A stretch of 64,000 nt of DNA, from contig CM075675.1 of NCBI GenBank assembly GCA_037962975.1, positions 196,001-260,000 on the forward strand, in the 5' to 3' direction. The position numbers were made by a program, and so were the translations under genes. Source of the DNA: Clitoria ternatea. Its lineage: Eukaryota; Streptophyta; Magnoliopsida; Fabales; Fabaceae. Every line of letters begins with the position of its first letter. The stretch's first letter is position 1. Under the pieces are notes generated by a model that was not told where the DNA came from, searched no databases, and saw nothing but the letters and a program-made list of their open reading frames with translations. This document shows positions 1 through 11,408 of this stretch, one piece after another.

Positions 1-703
1 AGCTTAATATGATATAATAATTTTGTCCCTTTAAACATGTGACCAGACTCTAACTTATGTAAATGGATCAAACTATTTGACCAGTCCTTTTCTACTTAAT
101 GTGCTGACTATTAAGACTGTGAATTAGTCTGATGATCTATGGACTTATGGCTAAAAAATACTTAAGGAAAAACCTCACCAAAAGAATCACACCTAAAAGA
201 TATTAAAAGCACTAATTAAGGAACTAATTTTTTTAAAAAATATCAATAATATTCCATCCATCATAATTTTGAAGGGTCTGTTTAGTTTCTATCTTTTGTT
301 TTCAATTTTAATCATAAAATTGTTATTCTATTTCTTAATTTTAAAATTTTTTACAAAAAATATAATTTTTTTATTTCATGTTTTTTATTTTTCCTTTTGA
401 AATTTTAAAATAAAAAATAATAACAATTTTTTATAATTAAAACATGACACCGAAGATGAGCAATCATAGCATAATTGACAAAAAAAAATGTGTTTCTATT
501 TGTTACTTGTCCATGTTCTTAGTATTAATGCAATCCCTTGTTATTTTTAAGACAAGTTGAAATATTTTAAATTTCTTTACATTAAAAACCGAACTGAAAT
601 TACTTGATAACCCCATTGTTAATAGATTATTTTAAGTTTAATTGTAAGTACACACGTTAACTCTATTTTTAACGTTCTTGGGCACTTGCAAAACTCATAT
701 TAA
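1..703. other. AT-rich intergenic sequence
   Basis: Very AT-rich with many A and T runs. I see no open frame with protein-like composition, no RNA gene and no clear element ends before about 704. Confidence 0.6.
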
Positions 704-720
704 GCGTGTGTTTGGTTTAG

Positions 721-739
721 AACGGAACGACGTTCCGTT
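721..739. repeat. 19-bp perfect palindrome
   Basis: Nine-base arms, AACGGAACG and its exact complement, flank one central A. It sits at the left end of the putative Harbinger-like element and may be a subterminal site; its function is unknown. Confidence 0.6.
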
Positions 740-1159
740 AGGGGTTAACGGTGAAATCTTTTGTTACAGCTAACGGCGTCATGTTTGGCTCCCTCTTCCC
801 CTCCATTCCGTCTATTGAACGACCATTCCAGCTCCGTTTCGCGTTGGTCTTTCTCCGTTAGGTACAAGCGTGTCTGTGGCTCCCTCAACTCAACGTGGTT
901 CCGCGAAAAGTTGAAGCTACCCTTATGTTTAGGGTTAAAAACACATAGCCTCATCTCAAAGGTGGAGACTAGACATTGTGATTTCGTAGGAAGAAGGAAG
1001 CTTTGCATACATAGAGGCACGATCTCGCATAAGAGGAAGACACATAGCCACCCCTCGCAGGTAACATTCGAGTCCCTGTTCTACGAAATTTCCTTCTCTA
1101 GTTTTCTAGGTTTGGATTTTTGGTTTCTTGTAGGTGTTATGGATGTTGGGTTTGCATTT

Positions 1160-1525
1160 CTATTTGGGGGGGGGGGGGGATAGGTTTACGGGGTTGTTAC
1201 AGGTGGGTATGTTGTGGGAATGGGGTTACAAGGTTGTTCGTGGTGGGTGTGGGGCGGGTTGTGGGTGGGGCAGTGGCTGTTGGGTTTCAGTGTCGGGTTC
1301 AGGGTGGGTTGGCTGTGGGGTGGCGTTGCAGGTTTATGGGTGGTGGGTGTGGGGAGGGTTGTGGATGGGGTGTGGCCATTAGGTTTGGGTGTCGAGGTCA
1401 GGGTGGGTTGGCCGTGGGGATAGAGTTTCCTTGTTGTGGGTGGTGGGTGGGGGGATGGTTAGGGTGTTGGTAGGGTGGTTACGGTGGGTAGGGGTTACGG
1501 TGAACGGTGAGGGGTAGTTTAAGGT
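1160..1525 (+). repeat. G-rich low-complexity block
   Basis: A run of about 13 G near 1167-1179 is followed by about 340 bp of GGTGTGG, GTGGG and GGTTG phrases, almost free of C on this strand. Open frames across it translate to Gly/Val/Trp-rich nonsense and I do not treat them as genes. The many G-tracts could form G-quadruplexes; that is inference. Confidence 0.75.
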
Positions 1526-2289
1526 GTGGGTGGTGTGAGATCCCTCACTTATTTATATTTAATTTTAAGCATTTAATTAAAAATCTCAATAAATTTTCAC
1601 CAAAGAATTAATTAATAATTCATCTATCCTCAAAATAATTATTTATTTATAAAAACCTAAAAACCACTTCCATATAGCATCCCTAGTACTAAGATTTCCA
1701 TTATAGACAACAAAAATTCACTTTTTGTAGCATCACGTGAGCCTATAACTTCGTGTCTGGCGCTACACGTAGGCATGACAGTAGCAGCAATACTGCTATC
1801 ATGAGTTTCATACTATAATTCCAACTTCCTAATGTTCTATCTTGCCCAATTCAACTCCAAACCTTACCAAACTTTAGAGGCATACACCCACTCCGGAGTT
1901 GCTGGTGCAGTCTGTTTTCCAAAATTTCCATCCAGTAATGAGATATGCGTAAAAACGCATTTAGGCCAACTTATGGCCATATTTTCACATCAAATCACTT
2001 TAAAGTCATTCAAATGTAAATTAGATATACAAACAAATTCTAAATGTCCATAAGGACTTATTGAGCATTTCCGGGATATTGAATCCCATCGGATCTCCAT
2101 TTCGCCCATCCAGTTGCTTAATTTCATTACTAAATTCAATAATCAACCAATCCAACTTCATAATTTCATTTCTAATCTTAATAAATTATTCATTTCTAAT
2201 CTAACGCCAATGGGATATCTGGGTCCTTACTAAACTGAAAGATACAATCTTCCTGACTTTAGACGCGTATGAGATTTTCAAAATAACAA

Positions 2290-2580
2290 TAAAGTGTTCA
2301 ACTATTTGCACTCAAGTTTACGGAGCACAATAGAACGATCTTTCGGTGTTTGGAAAAATAGATTTGTCGTGCTTCGACATATGCCTAGCTATAGTTACGA
2401 GACCTAAGTTTACCTGATTTGTGCCACAATAGGAATCTATAACTTCATTCGAAGATGCAATCTAGTGGACATTAAATTTGACAATGAAAATGCAAATGAC
2501 AACAACTGTATGGGAGCTCAACAACGAACATATTTTTTACTTGACGATGAAGTTAACACGATTTCATCATTGACATGAAT
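2290..2580 (+). pseudogene. PIF/Harbinger transposase C-terminal fragment
   Basis: From 2297 the frame reads FNYLHSSLRSTIERSFGVWK, then RFVVLRHMPSYSYE. After one in-frame TAA it continues with YLICATIGIYNFIRRC. This is the conserved C-terminal part of plant PIF/ALP1-type DDE transposases (the IERSFGVxKxRF and HNFIRR-like segments). The catalytic N-terminal two thirds cannot be read upstream, so this is a dead remnant. The stop replaces a residue in the region between the two motifs. Confidence 0.8.
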
Positions 2581-3168
2581 GTTGTTTGTGACTCCATTAG
2601 AGATCAAATAATAGCTGTTAGAGTTGTATAAATCTATATTTAATATTTACATTATGCGTAAATTTAAACAAAAATTCATTTTCTTTCCATTATATAATAT
2701 AATCTAACTTGTTAAGAAAAATAATTTAATTAGCACATTTTCACATTCTAATTATATATAATATCATCTAATTTGTTAAAAAAATAGATATATATAATAA
2801 TTTAATTTGTTAAAAAAGATAATTTAATTTATTAAAAAATAATCTAATTATACATACTGTCATCTAATTTGTTAAAAAAATAATGTCATTTGTTAAAAAA
2901 ATAATCTATTTTGTTACAAAAATAATTATACATAATATCACCTAATTTGTTAAAAAATAATCTAATTTGTTTTAGAAAATAATCTAATCATACATTATAT
3001 ATATTGATATAATATACATATTCAATATATTTTCCACTAATATATTTTTTTAGTAATTTCTTATCAAAACTCAACCTAACTTTTTTTTTTTCAACCAAAC
3101 ACAATTACTAATTCCTAACCCACTTTTAAAAATTAAAATCCAAATTTAACTCTGTTTAAAACCTCTCT

Positions 3169-3178
3169 ATTTATAAAA
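3169..3178 (+). promoter_or_regulatory. Candidate TATA box of the oxidoreductase gene
   Basis: TATTTATAAA lies about 120 bp before the start codon at 3296 in an AT-rich stretch, a normal plant spacing for a TATA box with a short 5' leader. No transcript data are available here. Confidence 0.45.
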
Positions 3179-3295
3179 CCCCAATTATCCCCGCGAAGTT
3201 ACCCTGAACCGTGGAGTTCATACGTTAAAAGAAGGTGGGGTTATGTTAAGGACAAATTCAAGTTGCGGTGGGAGTAACGAAAGAAAAAGAAAGGC

Positions 3296-6200
3296 ATGGC
3301 AGTGTCAGGAACAACGTTCGATGTTGTAATCCTAGGAGCATCAGGATTCACAGGCAAACACGTTCTCAAAGAAGCCCTCAAATTCCTCAACACACCATTA
3401 TCTCTCAATTTCAACTCCATAGCCATAGCGGGCCGCGACCCATCAAAACTAGCTCAAACCCTCCAATGGGCCACCCAGCCCAACCCACCGCCACAAATCC
3501 CCATAATCGCCGCCGACACCGCCGACCCATTGTCCCTCCGCACCCTCTGCCGTCAGACCCGTCTCCTCCTCAATTGTGTCGGCCCCTTCCGCCGCCACGG
3601 TGAGCCCGTCGTCGCCGCCTGCGCCGAAACCGGCTGCGACTACCTCGACATAACGGGCGAGTCGGAGTTCATGGAGCGCGTGGAACGGAAGTACCACGAG
3701 AAAGCCATAAAGAACGGTTCTTTGCTGGTTTCCGCATGTGGGTTCGATTCGGTTCCTGCTGAATTGGGGTTTTTGTTCCATTCCAGACAGTGGGTGGACC
3801 GGTCTGTACCGAACCGGGTTGAGAGTTATTTGAGCTTGGAGTCGGAGAAGAGGATTGTGGGGAATTATGGGACTTTTGAGTCTGCGGTTATGGCTGTGGC
3901 TGATTTGAAGGAGATGAAACGGTCAAGAATCACCAGAGTGAGCCCTGTGGTATGTATGATATTGATCTCAAACTTTGTTTGAGTTTAATTCAATGTTATT
4001 CGGTTATTTGTTGTGAATTTTATTAGAAATTCTTCCATTTCTATCTAAATATAATACCTTTTATTTAATTTACCGGTATTAAAATATTGATTAGTTTAAT
4101 TAAAATTATTAATTTTAAGTGAAATTTTTTAAAATTATTAAAGATAATATTTCTTTTCCAGCCATTCCCTCTTTACTAATTTTATATTAATCTTTATGTT
4201 TGTTAATTATAATAATAATTATAAAAATATTTTAAGCAGTGTAATTTATGTATTATTTTTTTAAATTCTAATAAAAATTATTTATTTAATAAAAGATTTT
4301 TTAATCTAAAAATAATTAATGACATAAAAATTTTAAAAAAATCTTATAATAAGAAAGAAAAAAATTATCAAAAACTCTATTTAAGTGCGAGAGAGATTAG
4401 GAGAATGTCAATTTAGTGATTGAAATTACAAGGATTGTGATTTTAGTATTCATGATTAGTAAATTTTAATAATTTTAATTCTTATTGAAATGACCGTTGT
4501 TTAGCAACACTAAAGACTAAAGTGTGTATATATTGCAAGTTTGGAGTTAAAATTGACTAATATTCATAATTTTAAGAATTAGTTCAGTGTGTTACTTATT
4601 TTATAAAGAAACTTTAGGATTTGTTTGGTCGGACAAATCATATTTTTATTGGTTAGAAATATAGACATAATACTTATAAGGTTTACGACAAATCTCTTCT
4701 CATAAAGTTAGTTTTTCAAAGGAGTTAAGCTTATTTCATTTTCTAATATGATACATTCTTGAATGTTGGACAATCCAGAGATGCGTCTTGAGAAAAATAG
4801 ACGCGTCTATTTTCTAATAAATACTAACCGATTTTTGTTATTTGGTTATTTTTATAATTTGCTATACAGATAGTTATCAACGCAAAAACAGGTGACATCA
4901 AAGTGATTTTTTCTAGGTTATTTGGGAAAATCCAAAGCGTTTAATTTTAAAAAACTAAAGAAGCTAAAGCTTTCATTTTCTGATTTACCAAAAAAGTTTT
5001 CATCTAAATGAAGTAATATATCACATTAATCTTGAATTTAAAAATTATAATGATATTTTTGTAATTTTAAGAATTAAAGTGATGCTTGTAAATTGCAAAG
5101 TCTAATTTGGTGTATTATTGATTTAGAATTAAGAGATTTATATAGTGCCATATAAATTTCTTAAATTGGAAAATTTATCCTTCCTCTGCACCACCCCCTC
5201 AACTGAAGTTAACCCAAGTTAAGTATGGGGAGGTGGAAGTGAGATGTTTAGATTTTAGAGTGGAATGTTGTTTGGGAATCTATATTCTATTTCATTAGAT
5301 TTATCAAAGAACCACATGTTCAGCACCTCACCTTTACTCCACAAAGTCTCCATGAAAATCAAAATGTAGCCAAACCTAAATAAAACTAGCGCATGTTATC
5401 CACGCTATTTAGCACAAGAGTTTGAGTCTCTTTTGTATACCATTTCACTACCAAGGCATTAATCATATTCCATCAAGATATTTTATACCATAAAACAATC
5501 CTCCTACCTCACACAAGACCAATGTTATCAATGGCGGATGACAGATCATGGAGGCAAGCCAGAAAATGTCATAAAGGTTACGGCGGATGCCATGGTTGTC
5601 ATGATAAAAAAAACTACCCTAAAAAACATTACAGAATTAATAATTATGCAAATCTAACACAATAACTCAATTAAAACCATACCATAACAACTTTTCAAGT
5701 TCAATCAAGTCAAATGAAACATTACACAACTAATCAAAACATAGTAATCATCAACTTAAAGCAACAAAACAAGTGAAATGTTTAAGAGCAAACAAGTCAT
5801 GGACTAAAAACTAATCCTCCTCCTTAAGTCCAACATAGTCATTATCTTCATTCCCTTTTTCATCTTCATAGATAAATCTCTCATCCTTGTCTTCATCTAA
5901 ATCCTCCAAATTCAACAAAGTTTCATCTTCTTCACTCTCTCTGTTGTCCTCAAATTCAGGTTCTTCATCAATAATTAGTTTCCTTTTCTCTTAGATGATG
6001 ACTTTGAAGCCATATTTTTCTTCTTGTTAGACTTGGTAGCAGCACTTAAAGGCTCTGTCCTCTTTTTAATTTTCTTCCTTGTATATACTTTAGGCTCTCC
6101 ACTCCCGAAGCCTCATAAATAGTTGCCCAATTTAGTGTATCATCATTATCAAAGACCATATGAGTTGCATCATCATCCATTTCCCCTAACAAGCCATTCA

Positions 6201-7640
6201 TTATACTCATCTAAGACATTAAGTGAGATTGGATCAATTTCATCTCTAATAATGTATCTTTGTGCAAGAGTTTGGTTGTACTTGACATAAATCGAGTCAT
6301 GCAGCTTATTGTGATCCAACCTATTTCTTTTCTTTGAATGGATCTACATCATATAATCGAAATATGATAATTAGTAAACTATTAAAGTTTAAAGATATAT
6401 GAGATAAGAGTAAGATTGATACACTTACTTGCTCAAGCACACTCCAGTTGCGCTCACATCCGGATGCGTTGCATGTCAAGCTTAGAATCTTGATGGCTAA
6501 TTGTTGTATATTTGGAGTCATGTCCATACATCTGCCACCATTAAGCTACATAATCAATATTTTCAAGAGATTTGGAAGTGAAAATTTAAATATAATTTAC
6601 TAGACAAGTAAATTAGTTATTAGATTCTCACCAAAAGCAATGGTTTTCCTTTGTTTCCAAGCAAACTCACATCCAAATAGACCACTAACATCCTTATAAA
6701 TTGGCAGGTAGGTTAGGATATTCTCTTGCACGTCTGCACTTGGCACCAATCTCTTAATACAATTATACAACCCTTTTGTAACCTCTAAATCAAACTCAAC
6801 TTTTGGGTTAGAATAATAATAAAACTCTGGATTTGGATATGGCCAGCCGCAAGTAATGGTTGGTGAAGTTGGCAACTCCATCTACAATCAATGATTACAA
6901 ACACATCTTTGTATTTGCTTTCATCTTGTTGAAGACCTTCATGATGACCTCATTTGCCTTATCTATTGCTTCATAGACATAGCCCATGGACGGTTTTCTT
7001 TCCCCATCCGCAAGTTGAAACACCCAAACAAGAGGTGCCATGACATTAAGAGTAAAGACCACATTTTTTCAGAAAGTAGGCTTTAGAACAATTTTTGTTG
7101 CTTGCCTTCCCTTAGCTTCCTTACACAACTTATTTTTCATCCACTCATCGAAGATGAACATCTTCCTCAAGTTTCCCTTTTGTTGGTGAAGCCTTTCTAA
7201 TGAAAGAAAAGATGTAGCAAACCTAGTAACTGCATGTCTCACTAACTCACTCCCTTATGTGAAATGCCCCAACAAACTAAGGGTCCTAGAATGGTTGTAA
7301 ATAAAGCCAACAGCAACTATTCCTCTTTGAACTTCTTCACCAACGGAAGCTTTCCAATATCTTCAAGCATCAAATCTATACAGCACAAGGGGTCCAAAAG
7401 AGGTGTGGTCTCTTCTCTTCTAACTTCTTTCCCATTGACACATAATTTGAGTCATTATCTATGATCACTTGGTAACTAAGAGCTTTCAAAATTTTACCGT
7501 AAGCACCAACAGCATCAAGCATGTCTTGAAAAGGCCAAAGATTTTATTAGGTTGAATGGCATGGGCAGGACCAGCTCCCATAGTGTGACGGGCGATGTGT
7601 ACAAGGTCTGGGAACGAATTCAACGTTGTATGACTCACTG

Positions 7641-7672
<32 letters not shown>

Positions 7673-9914
7673 AAGTTGCAGCCGACAATCTGAACTGAGG
7701 ATGGGTTTTAGGAGTTAGCTCACCCGGCCATTATAGCAAAACCAGACTATAATTTGGTGAACCCTTTCCTTGGCCTATTTGTCACAATGTTCCAGGATGC
7801 TAGCTTGCCTTAACCTCTCATTCTTTCTTCTATCAATAGGAAGTTCAAGTTTTCTATAAAATAGATCAATTGTCCCTTTCTTAGCAATATTTTTTGAAGC
7901 ACTAGAAATTCCTGAAGAAAGGTGCAAATCTTGATTTTCAAATCTTGATTTTCTCCTTCATCTTCATTACTCATCATATCCAATATTTTCAAGATTAAGA
8001 TCTCTCATATTGAAACTTCCAATTGTTTCACCCTTAGCCTTATCTACCGCATATTTAAGAAGCTCATCTTTGACTTTACATTTCCCTTCCTCCCAGTTAA
8101 AATTAAGTGTTGTTTGGCTCTGGTTATCCCCTTTCATAACCTTCCCACAAAAATTGCAAATAGTTGTGTTGGTGTCTTTTTCCATAATTGTACGCATATA
8201 TTTCCACCTGGGATCATTCCTATTTTTGGAGGATTGTGTTGAAGCGTGTCCATTTAGGACTAGGAGCGGATACTGCAACAAGCAAAAAATAAAATAGAAA
8301 CATGAAAGTGAAATAGAAAGAAAAGTGAAAAATTGAAACTGAAAAATATATAACAAGTACTAAAAAAAAACAGAAAGACAAAAAACAGGGAAAGAGCAAA
8401 AGAGAGGATGGACAGATAAGGGAGCAGAGAGAAGGGGAGTCAGAGGTTCTTACACGGTGGCGCTGAAGAAGGTGAAGCGTGCCAAAGAAGGTGAAGTGCG
8501 CCGGAGAAGACGAACTAGAATGCCAAAGAAGACGACGAAGAATACTGGAGCAGATGAAGTCACGTTGGAGAAGAAAACCCAGAACACCGGAGTCGAAAAA
8601 AATGCTGTTGTAGTGCCGAAGGGTTCGCACGGAACAAGAAAATGAAGGTAGGCGTTCGTTTTTAGGGTTTTTTTTAACATTTTGGGTTCCCAGTTTATAG
8701 GTCAGCAACCGTGTCACAAACCTAAAACGTTTTTTTCTTTTTTACATGAATATCCACTATGGCCCACGAGGCGCTGTTATTGCGTCATGATTTTCTGCCA
8801 CACCATGAAGATTTCATTGTGGCCACTCAAAATTTGCCTACGCCATAGCCGATTTTTAACAACATTGAACTAGACACAATCTTTTCAACTGGGCTTCATA
8901 TTTTCTTCCTTGGATTACTTGTGCAAGCTGTTGATTGTAGGCCATTTTGTATGTTAAAACATTAACTCCATTCTTTCAATTTCCTGGGTCTATCATCTAC
9001 AACAATATTAACTTAAACTAATGTATCCCTGTGCATTGACATTTTATTGTATCTGTTGTTGAACAATAAACTTTGTATTCCTTCCTTAGTCCTCAAACAG
9101 GGTTTTCATAAAACTAGTTACCCAATTTACACCAGCTTTTGAATCCTTTGTTACCTTTATAGTATTTTCCTGTTCCCTATCATTTTGCCAATTGTTGACC
9201 TTTATTATTCATGCATGGTTGTAGATTCCTGGTCCCCCTCCTAAAGGAAAAACAATAGAACACCAGAAGAAAATTGGTCTTTGGGGGGTGACACTACCTT
9301 CAGCAGATGCAACTCTAGTTGGAAAAACACTTTCAATTCTAACAAAAAACCCGCATGGTCTCCCCGGGTTGAACGACAGTGCTGAGACGGTTGAGAAAAG
9401 GAAAGCCTTCTGGTCATCTGTGAAACCAGCTCATTTTGGTGTTAAATTGGGGTCAAAATCTTTGTTGCACATGTTTGGATTTATTATGATTGGAATGATC
9501 ATTGGCCTTCTAGGAAGTACCAGTTTTGGAAGATGGCTTCTTTTGAAATATCCTTCAATTTTCACACTTGGTGGGTTCAGTAAGAAGGGTCCTTCAGAAG
9601 AGGAGATTGCAAGTACTTCATTCAAGATGTGGTTTGTTGGACATGGTTATAGCAATGAGAGTCTTGCTGCACAGGGAAACACAAAACCTGACATGGAAAT
9701 TATAACAAGAGTAATGGGACCTGAAATGGGTTATGTGACCACCCCAATAATTCTAATTCAGTGTGCACTCATTCTTCACAGCCAAAGGAACAACCTACCA
9801 AAGGGAGGAGTTTACCCTCCAGGGATTGTATTTGGAGCCACTGATCTCCGGGAAAGACTTCAACAAAATGGAATGTCTTTCGATGTCATCTTAAAAAGCA
9901 CCCTTTCTTGTTGA
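3296..9914 (+). CDS. Saccharopine dehydrogenase-like oxidoreductase (two exons)
   Basis: Exon 1 is 3296-3949, ending CCTGTG before GTATGT. Exon 2 is 9225-9914, after GTTGTAG. The join is in phase 0 and gives 447 aa, the normal size for the plant homologue of human SCCPDH. Near residue 14 is the Rossmann dinucleotide-binding motif GASGFTG, followed by family segments such as LLNCVGPFRRHG and CDYLDITGE. A hydrophobic stretch at about residues 299-319 (FGFIMIGMIIGLLG) may be a membrane anchor. The C-terminal part (PSEEEIASTSFKMWFVG, GGVYPPGIVFGATDLRERL) is also conserved. The substrate of this family is not established in plants; lysine catabolism uses a different bifunctional enzyme. The 5.3 kb intron carries a complete but dead hAT transposon. 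No lesion is seen in the exons. Confidence 0.92.
3950..5511 (+). other. Intron, 5' part, no recognisable element
   Basis: AT-rich intron sequence between exon 1 of the oxidoreductase gene and the hAT insertion. I see no coding segment or clear repeat ends in it. Confidence 0.6.
6160..8260 (-). pseudogene. hAT transposase pseudogene (BED finger, DUF659, C-terminal dimerisation domain)
   Basis: Read on the minus strand. Near 8010-8245 is a BED-type zinc-finger region (DPRWKYMRTIMEKDTNT, then CNFCGKVMKGD). Near 7260-7460 is a DUF659-like block (WTPCAVYCIDLMLEDIGKLP). At 6985-7230 are LERLHQQKGNLRKMF and LVWVFQLADGERKPSMGYVY. At 6600-6880 is GLYNCIKRLVPSADVQENI. At 6320-6530 is the hAT dimerisation block LAIKILSLTCNASGCERNWS, followed by a tail near 6200-6320 (VKYNQTLAQRYIIRDEIDPI). 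Several frameshifts and stops, plus the inserted 16S piece, break it. It resembles the large plant hAT group with DUF659 and cannot encode an active transposase. Confidence 0.85.
7583..7725 (-). pseudogene. Plastid 16S rRNA fragment (nuclear plastid DNA)
   Basis: The plus strand shows the reverse complement of the 3' part of plastid 16S rRNA: GACGGGCGATGTGTACAAGG, GGCGATTACTAGCGATTCC, then AAGTTGCAGCC and GAACTGAGGATGGGTTTTAG, ending GTTAGCTCACC. About 140 bp are recognisable. Most differences from the conserved 16S sequence are C-to-T or G-to-A, the pattern of methyl-cytosine decay in a silent nuclear insert. It interrupts the hAT transposase region and has no rRNA function here. Confidence 0.85.
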
Positions 9915-10006
9915 CTGGTACAGTTCATCCTTTGTTGGTTGCAGGAGAAGAAAAATTTACCAGTCAGAACACTGATACGTGATTCTGTAGTAATAATAAA
10001 GTCGGG

Positions 10007-10248
10007 GTAGAAACATTTTTGTTTTATTTGTTTATATTTTGTAAGGATACTGTAGTTATAGTAACACTTGGATTGATCATCAACTGATTCATCTTTTAAC
10101 TGATATCAATATAAGGATTTGATCAGGTAGAAAGATTTTTGTTTTGTTTATTTGTTTATATTTTGGAAGGATACTATGGTTATAATAATATTTGGATTGA
10201 TCTGCAACTGATTCATCTGAAAACAGATATTATTAGCATTTGATCGGT
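10007..10248 (+). repeat. Tandem duplication, 120-bp period
   Basis: Two adjacent copies begin GTAGAAASATTTTTGTTT at 10007 and 10127 and share TTGTTTATATTTT, AAGGATACTRTRGTTATA and CAACTGATTCATCT. They lie just after the stop codon of the oxidoreductase gene, probably in or near its 3' UTR. Confidence 0.8.
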
Positions 10249-10249
10249 T

Positions 10250-11408
10250 AGATTTCACTGATTTATCTAACATGATATCTCATCATGATCACTAAGAATC
10301 TTTACTGATGGCAGATGGCCAATACAGAAGTAATTCAGGCATAATTTACTTGGAAATGGATAATTTAAATTTTAAATTTTAAAGTGGTGGTTAAAAAATG
10401 TGTTATAAAATAATTCTCTCTGCAAATGGTTATTTATATGTATCATTTATCAATATCATTTTCTTCTCTCCCATTCATTCTTCATTTCTTTAAATAGAGT
10501 TTGTCACATTACACAAAAGATGAAGGCCTCTCTACAAGATCATGTTATCTTCAATTCTAATTGTAACTTTTTACTCTTTAGATGTATCATGACAATCCGT
10601 AAAAGTTGTTATTGTTACTATTGTTACTACTATTATTTTAATAACTGAAAAATTATAGGGTTATTTACATTAATAATGTCACATGGGTTTGATTTGGTTT
10701 TATAGGTTTATGCTTTCAACTAGGTTGTGTGTTTTGGATTTTCTTATAAATATGTTGTTTGGAATGAAGGAGAACCAAACATCAGTACCTTGAGGGTTTG
10801 GAATGAATGAGAACCAAACATGAAAAAGATAGAGCTAAGAGAAAGATGCAAGTATTCGAAGAATTGAAGAAGGTTGAAAAGTTCATTGATAGATAGAGAT
10901 TTAGGGCTGGATCTTTAATTACTAAGGATCAAACTGAAGGGTATTATTTTCTTTTACCATTGATTCAAAATTAAAGGCTTATTGTATGCAGGACATTTTA
11001 GAAATACATGCCAAATAATTGCTCAAATTTGTCATGTTTTAGGATGTTACTGGATTGTTACTTTTTATTGTTATTTACTTGATACATTATGATTTACTAT
11101 AGTTTTCTTTTATTATTTTATTAAGTTGAATTTTAAATTATGCAAGACAATACAATTTCCAGGGGATTACATTTTTGTGTTCCCTACTCCTTTCTTTTTT
11201 TGAAATGTATTGTACTATCATATATCAGGTATTGGATCGATTGTTTGGCAGCAATGAGGAAGCAATATCAATTTGTCTTCCCAGATGTAGATCTTATTCT
11301 TTGACTGGGATGTAATTAACAATTTCATGGCAGAAAGAGGTTGCTGGTCAGAGTTTTGTTGCATCAGTTTTATATATCAGATGTGGGAGTTTTGTTGCAT
11401 CAATTTTA
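10250..11408. other. Intergenic AT-rich sequence
   Basis: No gene recognised. The short phrase GAATGARNGAGAACCAAACAT occurs twice near 10760-10820. A 20-bp phrase around TGATGCAACAAAACTC (minus strand) is repeated near 11345-11408, next to the pseudogene described below. Confidence 0.5.

Larger units (their letters stand above)
704..3102 (+). mobile_element. Decayed PIF/Harbinger-like DNA transposon (tentative limits)
   Basis: The left side carries TGTTTGGTTT just after a TTAA context near 700. The right side carries AACCAAACACAA followed by TTA near 3100. These make a short inverted TGTTTGGTT pair next to possible 3-bp TTA/TAA target duplications, as in plant PIF/Harbinger elements. A PIF transposase remnant lies between them in + orientation, which supports the class. 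The ends do not align exactly (a 2-nt offset), so the limits are tentative. Most of the interior is decayed, AT-rich or G-rich sequence. It ends about 190 bp before the oxidoreductase start codon. Confidence 0.42.
5520..8867 (-). mobile_element. hAT-superfamily transposon inside the oxidoreductase intron
   Basis: The left end begins CAATGTTATCAATGGCGG at 5520. The right end, read inward from 8867, begins CAATGTTGTTAAAAATCGG, giving short terminal inverted repeats of the form CAATGTTRT. The flanks are CACAAGAC (5512-5519) and AACTAGAC (8868-8875), an 8-bp target duplication with two mismatches, as expected for an old hAT insertion. The interior encodes a broken hAT transposase on the minus strand, so the element opposes the host gene. 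A plastid 16S fragment interrupts its coding region. Confidence 0.8.

Noticed and set aside
761..1473. Overlapping open frames of 80-140 codons
   Set aside because: Composition follows the low-complexity G-rich DNA; no domain and no start or splice context.
7583..7725. Bacterial contamination or a live 16S gene
   Set aside because: The piece is short, decayed, and embedded in a plant transposon; the sequence fits plastid 16S best.
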